From Aphrophora alni (lineage: Eukaryota > Arthropoda > Insecta > Hemiptera > Aphrophoridae), in contig OY740768.1 of the NCBI GenBank assembly GCA_963513935.1, positions 40,418,368 to 40,482,367 of the forward strand: a DNA stretch of 64,000 nt, written 5' to 3'. The translations under genes and the position numbers were made by a program. Below the pieces are notes generated by a model, which did not search any database, was not told the DNA's origin, and was given only the letters and a program-made list of their open reading frames with translations. This document shows positions 36,183-46,945 of the stretch, piece after piece. Positions within the stretch are counted from its first letter, which is position 1. Each line of letters opens with the position of its first letter.

Positions 36183-36528
36183 TTAACAATAAGTTACCTT
36201 ATATGGGCTCCGCCATGTGACTTCTTTCTTGATTTAAACTTACGCGTTTCGGAGTCTATACGCCATCCTCATAGTTTATCCCTCAATAGAATTCGTCACA
36301 CATTACAATTTAACATCATAGACAAACATTTAACACTATTATATAAAAACACAGTTTTATAAAAAACATTGCGACACACACGGTGCACATCGTTTCAATG
36401 GCGTCGATCAACTCTGTAAATTTACATCCTATAATACACTAAGGATGGATTATAGGCTCCGAAACGCGTACGTTTAAATCAAGAAAGAAATCACGTGGCG
36501 GAGCCTATATAAGGTAACTTATTGTTAA
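36183..36528. repeat. Foldback with ~100-bp arms and Penelope-type motif
   Basis: Arms at 36,183-36,285 and 36,437-36,528 are reverse complements with a few mismatches: TTAACAATAAGTTACCTTAT at the left end against ATAAGGTAACTTATTGTTAA at the right. Both contain GAGGATGG or AAGGATGG followed by CTCCGAAACGCGTA, the motif seen in the other foldbacks. The loop of about 150 bp is AT-rich and itself holds CACGGTGCACATCGTTTCAA. Origin as two inverted element tails is inferred. Confidence 0.8.
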
Positions 36529-39500
36529 TTTAACAACTGTGACTTGGATACCAAACAAAATGAATCTTATACTTTCGGTAATAAGATGGACGGCCATCAA
36601 TAATGTAAATTAATAGTATTGTTTATTGTCTGTGGAAAAACTTGATATCTGTGTTACTTGGTTTTTATATTTTATAAATAATTTATTTAATTAAATTATT
36701 ATTCAAACCTTAAGTAAATGTGTCGTATTAACCGTATTATGTCTGTTGTTATCCAAGTCTTGATTTATTGAAAGCCACAATGTAACTGTCATCTAGTGGG
36801 TCGTCAATAACAAAATTACGTTTTGTTTTATCTCATTTAGACACTGAAGGAAAGAAACGACAGGGAGAGGGAAAATCTTCCTGAAGGGATTGGAGATAAC
36901 GCTGTGTTTTGAAAGAAAATCCCGATTTAGCTCGGGGAAATATTTTGCTTTCTAGACTGGAGACGTATTCGGAAAGACGGGACGAGCTTAGAGGTGTAAA
37001 TTACGGGTACATTTCACCCCAACATTATCGCCTTCTGCTTCATTATTTATCGGTATAATGGTCGTTCCAGAGGCCTATCTAAACCTTTGACAAAATTTAT
37101 TTTCAAATACAATTTCCATGCATCGGCGTTCATCGCTCGAACGAATTATACGATTCACTTTCAAATTGTTTTTATCATTTCGCGGAATATCTAAATAACG
37201 TTCTCAGTTAAAGAATATTTTTATTGCATCGTAAAAATGCGTCGTCTTGAAACAAAGTTTGGTTAAATCTTATAAAATGCAGGAATAATAAAAACACATT
37301 CATATCTCGGCTCAAATACCTGTGGCTATTTCCATTGCCTGTATGGTATATTTTATTACGATTTTACTGCACCCTTCGAATTTCGGCAGTATCGGTGTTG
37401 CGTTATACGAGAGTGAAGATATAAATATTGAAATTTATTATTGGTTGAAGAATATAAGCTTTATGTACATTTATGAAGATTGAAAAGGGTTAGTATGTTG
37501 TAACTCTTTTGGTTTTATTGCATTTTCGATTTGGATTACACGAGATAAATTTCAACAGTCTTATTGCGTTTAGAGGATATATAGATTCTTGAAATTAAAA
37601 TTTGTAATGTGTTTAGCAATTCTTCGTAATAAATGTGATTTGTAGAATATTTGAAGCTGAAATTTTAATTTCCTTATTTCTGATATCCGTAAAATGCTAA
37701 ACAGATGCAAAATAATAATCGTGAAAATATGATTGAATTCCTCTTATAAAAGTTTAATAAAGCAATAGAAAGAAATGCACACTGTGATTAATACCATTTT
37801 ATTATATACATTTATTTATTTATATATATATATTTGTTATTTTCATATTTATACATATTTTTTATAAATTTAAGAAACAATAAATAACACTAGTTTGTAC
37901 TGTGAAAACCATTTGTAAAGCAAAATTTTACTGGGTTCATTTTAGCAATTCACAATATTCCTTTAAAACGTTTTATATATTAAACCATATAACATTAAAA
38001 TATGCCAATTATTAATCACATTTCAAAAGACAGATATCTTCCTCACCGCCTTTTCATTTCGACATTTTTATTGTTTTATAGTATATTGAAATTCTAGTTT
38101 TAGTGTTCATGGATATAAAAACTAACCCACCACATTCCGAGAGAACGAATCAACTCCAGCTATCAAGAGATAAACATGAAACGACAATTTAGCCTACGCC
38201 AATTTTTAAAACTAAAACAATCAGATAAAAATATAATACGAAGTTAATACTAGTCCTGAGAAGTCAAAATAAGTAAGATTGGCTACAAACGTGATTGGGA
38301 AAACCACAAGTCACAGAATTACACAACACAAGGATGGGTAAACACCATGATAATATAGGGGTTGTGTGCCACGGAGTGGTTATCTAACTGTTTATAGGAT
38401 GAACAAACTTTTACCTTCTCTTTCAAAGGTTTAGCTAGTCATCATTCCATATGGAGTTTTCTTTTGGCATCTCAATGTCACTCCGTAAATAGGAACTGTT
38501 GAAATGCATTTTTTTTTAAATTAATTATTTTGTGACTATTTATGTGTAAATAAAGTCTCAAGACTTTCATTATCATTAAAGACTGCAGGTGTCAACAGCA
38601 AATCTTTTAAATAAACTATAAAACAAACAAAAAATGTGAACTAAATTAAACAATAACTGAAGGTATATGATAATATATTTCTTTTACGGAATGTAAGGGA
38701 ACTGTTTGAGTAATAATTTATTTCAACATTATTTACTAAATCCAAGTGAATGCAAGAGAAACTTTAAAACTGAGGGAATGATTAAGTAGTAGAGACATAG
38801 AGGCCACTGAACATGTCTTAAAAGAAGATAACATCAAATATGGGTTGGGTTTCTGATCCTTGTGAAATTCTTGTAGAAGATAGCTTTCATGGAGAATATT
38901 ACATAGAAAAAGCATAATATGTTAAAAATATATAAAAATGTAATTGAACTGACATTATGGAATGCTAATAGGTTTTTCTAGTCCGTATCAAGGCCGAACT
39001 GAAAATCAACTACCTTACTTATCTATCGTTTTCTATCAAATCTAGCACGTAACTAAAATTTTGGAGATACGCTTGGACACAAATCTGTTCAAATTTCCAT
39101 TAAATGGAAATTAAGACCACATAACCTGGGGAAAAAACTTTCTCACTACAATAAAACCAAAAAACAAATAATGATCAACCAATACTATTACCCACTAAAA
39201 ATTTCAATTCAGTTGTAGTTTGGGAAGAAGTGAAAATATATTTCTATATTTACATAGGACCTTAACTTGATTGCTTGTGCCATAAAGTTGCCCTCAGCGT
39301 AAAGAGTTGATTCAATTTAAGCTGCATTTAACTAGGATTCACGTATTTATTGCCAATTTTCTTGCACCATATCTTACTTGTGATAGTACCACGAGTTTGG
39401 TTTATTAATGTTCACTTGTCACGAAAATTTGAACAAAATCGGTAGACCTGATTTTAAGAGTTATAATTCATAGCCCTTTTATGTGTATTTGTACTAAAAA

Positions 39501-39830
39501 CTCACGAACCCAAATTTTTTAGAGGTACTATACCAATACATTTTGAGCAAAATTTGTTTTATGTTTTGAAAATTAATTTTAAGCCACCCCCCCCCCCTTA
39601 TGTAAGCTACATCCAAATCTTAATTTTTTTTTAATCCTAGGAAATGTCCAATATATGCCCAAATACCAAATTGTAATAATAGACTATTTATTCATTTTGG
39701 GTTATAGAGTAGTACTGCAAAAACAACTGACAACATTAAAAAAATATATATATTTGTATTCGAGAGGGCTTCAAAATGGATATTTCCGTGAAAAAACTCG
39801 ATATGGATTATATCTAGCTATACGGGGGAG
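36529..39830. other. No gene recognised; GC-richer part at 36,840-37,150
   Basis: 36,840-37,150 (GAAACGACAGGGAGAGGG, ATCCCGATTTAGCTCGGGG, AGACGGGACGAGCTTAGAGG) is compositionally distinct and includes the inverted pair CCCGA/TCGGG. It is a candidate conserved element. 39,330-39,470 has the R2-style phrase ACGAAAATTTGAACAAAATC with GGTAGACC. The remainder is AT-rich without genes. Confidence 0.35.
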
Positions 39831-39837
39831 AGTAAAA

Positions 39838-39890
39838 GGTGGGCGTTTCAACGACAAAGTTGCCATCTTCAGTGGTCCACGAGCTACAGT
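39838..39890 (-). repeat. Penelope-type structured motif, single copy
   Basis: On the minus strand CCACTGAAGATGGCAACTTT then GTCGTTGAAACGCCC. The segment GGCAAC/GTCGTT can pair with wobbles and one mismatch. Same consensus as the 24.4-kb copies. No inverted partner nearby and no coding remnant. Confidence 0.65.
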
Positions 39891-40326
39891 AACTAAACTA
39901 ACTAACTAACTGTTTAACTAACCAACTATAACTTGGTTAAAAATCACTTTCACAAAATAATTATTACAATTAATTATGTTTTAAATTAATTAATTACATA
40001 ATCTCTATTGTGATTAAAAATATCCAGCCAATGACTTTAACGTCGCGGTCACCACGGTGCAGCAAAATTTAATTTATTAAATTAACCTCAAATAGTCTAA
40101 TGCGGATCTATTTTAAACACGGCTGGCGTAATGGGAAAATGATAATTTGTATTTAACAAACTCGCTTTATTTGTTTTTTTTTTTTTTTTTTTTTTTTGTC
40201 TGCATTATTTAAACTCGTATTGATCAGGTCCGTATTAAATTTAATGAAATTAACTATATTACGACATCTTATTTAAATATCAGAATATATCCTACACTAA
40301 ATATACTCAAAAAATTTCAATTAACC
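39891..40326. other. AT-rich sequence, nothing recognised
   Basis: Contains a T run at 40,177-40,197. The 39,895-39,930 stretch repeats ACTAACTAACTAACTG-like tetranucleotides. No gene. Confidence 0.4.
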
Positions 40327-40470
40327 ATGGAATCCAATTGCATTCACTGTTACAATAAAATTAAAATGCTCATTAAAGTCCCCCCCCCCTTCAAATGGAA
40401 ACCGATTGCCTTTATTGTTACAAAATTAAAATGCCCATTAAAGTTTTTTTTCTTTTTTTCAAATGGAAAA
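40327..40470. repeat. Two-copy tandem duplication (~66 bp)
   Basis: ATGGAATCCAATTGCATTCA with TGTTACAATAAAATTAAAAT and a CATTAAAGT end is repeated as ATGGAAACCGATTGCCTTTA with TGTTACAAAATTAAAAT and CATTAAAGT. The first copy ends in a C run and the second in a T run, so homopolymers sit at the unit junction. The overlapping short frames here are a consequence of the duplication. Confidence 0.75.
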
Positions 40471-42470
40471 AACAGACCGGTCTGTCAATGCAAATGGTTT
40501 TATGGATTTTACGTGACAAATTTAATTGTCTTTATGAAAATTTCAAGATACGTTATTTAATTGATTTGCTATCTAATTACCATACTATCTGCACAAATCT
40601 TATTTACTAAAAAAGAAGGATTACCGATTTTTTCCAATTTTTGTTGTAATAGGCCTAATTGTAATTGCTAAAAATTACGTTTAACAAAATTTCGACCTGA
40701 ATACATTGTTAAAATTGAAAATAAACTATAGAGAAAATTAATAATACAATACTAAATGTAAAATTGTATTTATTTATTTAACAAATATCTACCAAAATTT
40801 AAGTTAAAAAAAGAAATACTGGTTTAAATACAAGAACCTGCACAGTTGTACACCATATAAAATGAATAATACATTTAAGAATCATTTATAGAGTTTTGTC
40901 AAAATTCAGTTACAATTTTTGCGGATTATTTACTCAATTCAAAATTGAATATACAAGAAAATAAGGAATCTGTAACAAAATGTGTCCGAGTTGATGAGCA
41001 AGCTAAATATCACGAGGACGTACAGTATATTTGAGATTTATAAAGGTAAACTCAACTGTTTTAGATCCAACTAATAAAACTTAACAATATAACCGCTACG
41101 TGTTTTTACCTACCATCAGTTGGTCTACGTGTTTGGATATTCTAATCAGGTATTCACTTATGTACATGATTTGGTGGACGTGGAAGTATAAATTATTATG
41201 CTATTTAATCTATTACCAAAATGATTATTTAGCTGTCACCTTGAAGTAAAAGCAACACTACCGCATGTACTAAATTTGTACAAAATTATTGGTGGAAAAC
41301 ATTGCAATAACTTTCTCACATACACATTCACTAACCAAACAAAACTTTTCATTGCCAAATCTGTTGTTCAATATTTGCCAATAATTTTTTTTTTTTTAAT
41401 CTTAGATTATATGGCATACATTAAACATTATGTATATTTTAAGTAAATTCAACCTGATCTAGTTGTCATAAAGTCTCTTTAAATAGACATATTACAAGAA
41501 CAAATAAATTATTTTTTTCTCTGTTGTTTAGTTCATAAAATAATTAATTACCCATAGTCTTGTAATACGCCAATAGAGTCAGCAAAAGAAAGAACGAGGG
41601 TTATATTTTAATGACGACGGTCACGCTTCGTGTACGTTATTTTTATAATTAATTATATCTTTGACTCTAAAACCGTTGGTCCATTTTACCTGTAGTGTCA
41701 CAGAACAATTGGCCAAAATAATAAAGGTTTGTTTGAAAATTTCATATAATATATAAATATAACTGAAAGTATGACTTGTTATAGTATATCATTTTCTTCA
41801 GAATTAATTGTGGAAAATCATAACAAAGTTTACGTAAATTTCTAAATTAATGTTTTTACTATCATTTTTTATTAATTCTTTATTTTTGTTGATATCTCCA
41901 GATAATAGTAATATATAATAAAAACAAAAGTAAAACTTGGTTTTTATATTCCAAATTTACGTGGAAATTCAATAATATATTTAGGTTTTTCAAAATGAAT
42001 TTAATGAAAAAGTTTTTTTTGTTATTGGACTTGTGCACAAAACTGTCATTTTACGTAGGTTCTTTTATACTCTCTAAAACTATTATATTTAACATATGTT
42101 GTTATATAAGATTTATTTCATATTACAATATATTTAATTGTAAAAGAATTTTACATTTTACAAATCGCACACACGAAGACGAACAATAACAAACTACAAA
42201 CTAAACTGACAAATTCAAAAGCAACTGCTCGAACTAGAATTGGAACAAAAGAGTTAATTGTTATATTTTTATCTATGGAGAAAAAAGCGGGACAAAAAGT
42301 CATAGAATCGAAATTTTGAATGTTCAACTATCGATCTACGGTCATCTTGTCGAAAACCTTAGAGTATTAACCAGCAATGAATCTGTGAGCCGCCGGATGT
42401 AGGGACGTTGACATCACATAAAGGGTACAAGATATCGCGTAGTGCGATGGCTGACACTTGCAGGGTTCAT
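40471..42470. other. AT-rich sequence without recognisable genes
   Basis: 41,640-41,720 has an R2-like phrase (ACTCTAAAACCGTTGGTCCA). Short plus-strand frame at 41,995-42,189 is Phe/Ile/Leu-rich with no domain. 42,380-42,470 is GC-richer and unrecognised. Confidence 0.4.
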
Positions 42471-42475
42471 ATAGA

Positions 42476-42560
42476 ATAAAACGTCCCGAGATATGGCAAA
42501 AACATCCACACATATTAAAATTTAATTAAAAATCCTGAGAATCGATCCCAGAAGAAGAGG
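42476..42560. repeat. R2b repeat fragment
   Basis: ACGTCCCGAGATATGGCAAA, then CATATTAAAATTTAATTAAA and AATCCTGAG corresponds to the 18,885-18,950 copy (GTCCTGAGATGGCCAAAATA). Short and degraded. Confidence 0.4.
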
Positions 42561-42659
42561 AGAGGTTTTGTATCAATTTAAATTAATTACCAATATTTGA
42601 CTACAACCTAATACATACTTAACACTAAACCCAGTCTAATATTTTCCATATTTTTCCTC

Positions 42660-43275
42660 TCTATTTTTTTTAAAAGCGAAAAACCGTTCGGTGATCATCG
42701 CTTTTTAAAAGAAAAGGAAGAAAAGAGCATAAAAATGAAGACCCCCTCCCCCCTTAGCCTTCGAATACTCTCTAGTGTCAAGGTAGGAAGAGAACAAGAG
42801 CTAATCAAGGGAGACCTAGTGCGAAATATAAAATAAAGAGATATAACTCAAGGCTACATGAAAAAGGTGAAGATCAAGTTAGGATCCCTCGAATTGCAAA
42901 CCCTTTCACTAAATTTACTAAAGTGAGGCTCTGAGGTTTATAAAAAATTGCCTAACCAAATCTAACCCTGAATAAGTGAATAAAGGTGAAGATTTAGCTA
43001 GGATCCCTTGTGATTGGTAAGCCCGTAGTCTTACGTTTGCTCAAGTGAGCTTCTGAATTATAAAAAATAACCTAAAGTAACCCAAGAATACACGACAAAA
43101 GGTGAAGATCCGGCTAGGATCTTTCAGGATTGCCAATCTCGTAGTCTAGGTTTACTAAAGTTAGCCCATGGGGTTTAGAAAAATAACCTCATCTAATAAC
43201 TCAAGAATAAATGAAAAAAGTGACGATCCGGGTAGTACCCCTCGGGATAATAATAGTGAGTCCTTATGGGATACT
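42660..43275 (-). repeat. R1 interspersed repeat with internal ~117-bp tandem expansion
   Basis: The left part is R1 in minus orientation (AAGCGAAAAACCGTTCGGTG, ATCATCGC, CCTTCGAATACTCTCTAG, AGAACAAGAGCTAATCAAGG). After that one R1 segment is repeated four times with ~117-bp period: AGGTGAAGATCAAGTTAGGA at 42,866, then AGGTGAAGATTTAGCTAGGA, AGGTGAAGATCCGGCTAGGA and AAGTGACGATCCGGGTAGTA, each followed by a CTC-GGATTGCCAA-type phrase and GTTTACTAAAGT. This is the only R1 copy in the window with such an expansion. Confidence 0.85.
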
Positions 43276-44130
43276 CTATAAAAATAAAGTGGTTCCTAAA
43301 ATTGGTTTATATTTTAATAACTTTAACTGTTCAATTTGGCCGTTGATGTTTGGGGAAATGTGAGTATTTGTTAATGCACAGTAATAAACAATAAGTCTAA
43401 TAACATAACAAATTACATTTATTCGTTGAACGTAACATCTGAAATACAAATTACATTTTCTATCAAACTCAGAGTTACTGTAATAATATTTTTATATTTG
43501 AATATTAAGAAATCACTTTTCATCTATGTATTTTTTGTTGATACAATTGAATTTCCATCCCGTCTCTTGCGTTCCTTATTCCCGTTTTGAATTCAATCAA
43601 TCTATTTCTAATATTGCGGCTTACATCCAATCAAAGATCTTGTTTCGTATTGTATTGGAAGAAACACTCGTCAGAAAAATGTCTTATTTGTAGATGTGGC
43701 GTTGTGTTAGACAATGTGTGCATGATGGATGGGGTAGTTCGTCCCGTGGGTCTTACGCCGGGTCGGATTAATAATGACAAGTCAGTTTCTGACCCACTTC
43801 CATCAGATTCCTATCTTAGAAACACATGTAATAGGAACAAAACCTATCATATCCAATATACGTGGATCGTTTATCATACACTCTGAAGCATTAACAAATT
43901 ATTCTCTGGATTGAAGCATAGACTGATTATCTTTTATGTAGTTTTTTTCTTTCTATCTCTGGTATTAGTGCTTGATGAATAATGTGTCTTAGAGTGGATC
44001 ATTAATTAAATCCTGGGATATCTTACAGACCGCTTGCTTCTCAACGTACCTTAAGTCAAGTACAAAACCCATAGCAACAACTACAGAGCGGAAATCTAAT
44101 TTAAATTTGAATATTGGAGTAAAACGGTTT
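43276..44130. other. No gene recognised; GC-richer part at 43,540-43,880
   Basis: A 99-codon plus-strand frame (43,587-43,886, includes phrases RCGVVLDNVCMMDGVVRPVG and LTPGRINNDKS) is open in a compositionally distinct segment. No domain or homologue is recognised and no splice signals were identified. It could be a conserved element or a relic exon. Confidence 0.25.
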
Positions 44131-44133
<3 letters not shown>

Positions 44134-44208
<75 letters not shown>

Positions 44209-44220
44209 TTTTATGAATTG

Positions 44221-44266
<46 letters not shown>

Positions 44267-44334
44267 CCTACATTGAAGTAAAATTATTCTTTATATATCT
44301 AGAGATGAATAATATTTTTATGATTTTTGTTTGT

Positions 44335-44403
<69 letters not shown>

Positions 44404-44476
44404 CCTACATTGAAGTAAAATTATTCTTTATATATCTAGAGATGAATAATATTTTTATGATTTTTGTTTGTAAATT
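44134..44476. repeat. Microsatellite complex with duplicated 76-bp unit
   Basis: (TA)n 44,134-44,167, (GA)n 44,168-44,203, (TA)n 44,224-44,265, a 76-bp unit starting TAGCCTACATTGAAGTAAAA at 44,264-44,339, (TA)n 44,340-44,401, and the same 76-bp unit without visible change at 44,401-44,476. The unit is therefore tandemly duplicated together with its TA tract. The long frame reading YIYIYI is an artefact of this repeat. Confidence 0.95.
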
Positions 44477-46758
44477 GTAAGCAATTTGATAAACAAATTT
44501 CAAACAAAAGCCTCCAAATATCTAAATTAAACAAGTCCTGTTTTCATTAGTTTTGGAGATCCACTGCACCGATTTCAATAGACTTTGTAAGTGTTAAAAG
44601 CTACAAACTTAACTTCATATTTGGATTTAAACCCTAAATCCAGAATACCCTACATATCTTAGATGTAGCTTAATTTACATTATACTTATATTAGTAAATC
44701 TGGAGACGAACTGAATTAATTTCTTTGCAACAGTAAAATAAAATTTAAAAAAATAAGTCCTCTAATTGCTAAACAAATTTACATTGGTAAACTCATCTAC
44801 CAAATCCTGTAATGTCGCTAAACAACTTAATAAAATATTCTGTAATAGCGGTAAGAAAAATCCCAAAATATCTTGTATTAAATCGTAGCAGAATATCATG
44901 TTATATTGGTAACAAAAATTACAAATTATTGTGCATTATCGGCAATAAATCTCAGAATAACTTGTAATACCTGTTAAAATACAAAGATTCTTAATCGGTC
45001 TACCATAGGCCTCTTTATATTGGAGATACAGTGACAATATTCACGTTGTGTTAAAGTTTCAGCAAATTTTCACTGTACTATGTGGTTATATCTCACATAG
45101 TTGACATAACCACACATACTTTTTTACATTTTATGCAAGGTTTGGCAGAAATATCTCCCGATTAAAAAAATAAAATAAATAAAAACCATGAATGCGCCAT
45201 GAAAGAAATATAGTAGAGTAGACAAATCTAGAAAACAGTACTGCTAGAAATATGTGTCTATAATAAACTGGAAGAGGGTAATGATCAAGCCCAAATTACA
45301 CGTAGTATTCAGTAAAATGACTACCATTTTCAGATTTCTTCTTCACGGGATATTATGCATATATTATTTTGTGGTTGAATAACACATTTTCATTTTTGTT
45401 GTCAACATCTTGATTTCGAATGGTCTGGTCGTACAAAAGTAAATAAATACATAAATTTCCTGAACTAGTAAGTAATATAATATTCCAAAAGGTTAGATTT
45501 TTTGTTCAAAAGGAGAAATTCACATGTTCAAAAAATTGGTAAAAGTAAAAATATTTTTATTCCAGTTTAAGAAATGGATATATTATTATGTAAAAATTCA
45601 ACCCCGATTATATCCACAATTATGAATTAACTAGAAAAATAAATCACTTAATGATACGTAATATTAAAATAATTCGCTAATAGAAACGCCTAGCATACTT
45701 CAAGGAATGATTATGAATACATATTTCAATGTATAAAATATAAGGAATTACATAAACCACGAGCAAGTTGAAATTTACATGAATAAAAACTAACTGTAAA
45801 AATATTTTACGACTAAAAATAATATGAGCATAAAAGAAACGTTAAGAATAAATTTTAGATTATCTTTATCTCATACATTGTTTGATCTGTACGCTTTGAA
45901 ATTCTTTATCTAATTATATCAAATCGTGTTCACACTGCCAAAATCGATAGTAATCTTTGGCAGGAATCATGAGTGAAGAAATGTGTTTCGGAGAAAGTGA
46001 CGTTTCACTGTTTGCTAACAGAAAGGAAAACTTTGTAAATAGAATTGAAAGGACACCAATCTTGATAAATGGAAGGCGAGCTGGTAAAGGGTTTTTGTAA
46101 GACTGAGTTGTTATCCCGGCCAAGCCATCTCGTCAGGAGCTATGGTGTATAATTAAAATGTCCTGTTCCGTCTGAATCATGACCTAAATTTTAATAAATA
46201 ATAAACCTCGACAGAATATGTTCACCTCATTTATATTCCGGTCATCTGATCTCTTATCTTAGATTTTTGTTCAGTTTGTACAAAATGTAGCGTTACACGA
46301 GTTATTAAATATTAACAAATACCTCATTGAAAAACTCTCTATACAATTCTTATGGTCTTGCTCAATATAGGGCTAGAGAGTGGGTGTGACCGTTTCACAT
46401 TTTTATTCTTGTATATTTTTCGATATACCTAAACATTTATGGAAAATGCGCTCTCAAAGTTGTGGAAATACAAGCTTTAATACATTTGTCAAAGGTTAAT
46501 TTTCCATATCTAAAACACAAATAGCTACTTTTTAGGAAAATATTAAAAAGCAATTTTTTTTGTCACGTGCCAGGACTAAAAATGACATAGTTTTTGATAA
46601 ATTAATAATACTTTTTCTGGATAAAAATAATGTTGCCAATACATTTTAATTGATATGCATTATTCCCTAAAACAACTACTGTTTTGCAACTTTTACAAAG
46701 CAAAAAAGTTTCGAAAAATTTCAAGGTGATTTCACCGACTTCTTTTTATTGAACTTTA
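44477..46758. other. AT-rich sequence without recognisable genes
   Basis: 44,550-44,600 contains CCACTGCACCGATTTCAATA, an R2-like phrase. A 69-codon minus-strand frame at 45,914-46,123 has no recognised domain. From 46,370 the sequence looks like a decayed non-coding repeat surrounding the hairpin at 46,759. Confidence 0.4.
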
Positions 46759-46945
46759 CTGGCAATTGTCTAGAACACTTACCGGTTTACACCAGTTTGT
46801 AATTATCACTGGATGTATTAGACCTTGTGAATAAGATATTATGGCCGAAACTAATGTATTAACAGTGCTTAATAATACATTTGTCTGTAATTCACAAGGT
46901 AAAAAGAGCTGTTGTTAGCCAGTAGTGGTTCTAGACAATTACCAG
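46759..46945. repeat. 187-bp palindromic foldback element
   Basis: Ends are inverted repeats CTGGCAATTGTCTAGAAC and its partner ending GTTCTAGACAATTACCAG. Inside are two further nested inverted pairs, ACCTTGTGAAT/ATTCACAAGGT and TAATGTATTAA/TTAATAATACATTT around CAGTGC. The whole can fold as one interrupted hairpin. No CTGAAGA/GAAACG motif is present, so it is unrelated to the Penelope-type foldbacks. It may be a small MITE-like element. No clear target duplication was found. Confidence 0.7.

Noticed and set aside
44107..44403. Tyr-Ile / Arg-Glu repeat protein
   Set aside because: Translation of TA and GA microsatellites.
45914..46123. 69-codon minus-strand frame as a small gene
   Set aside because: No recognised domain, no signals, and a length expected by chance.
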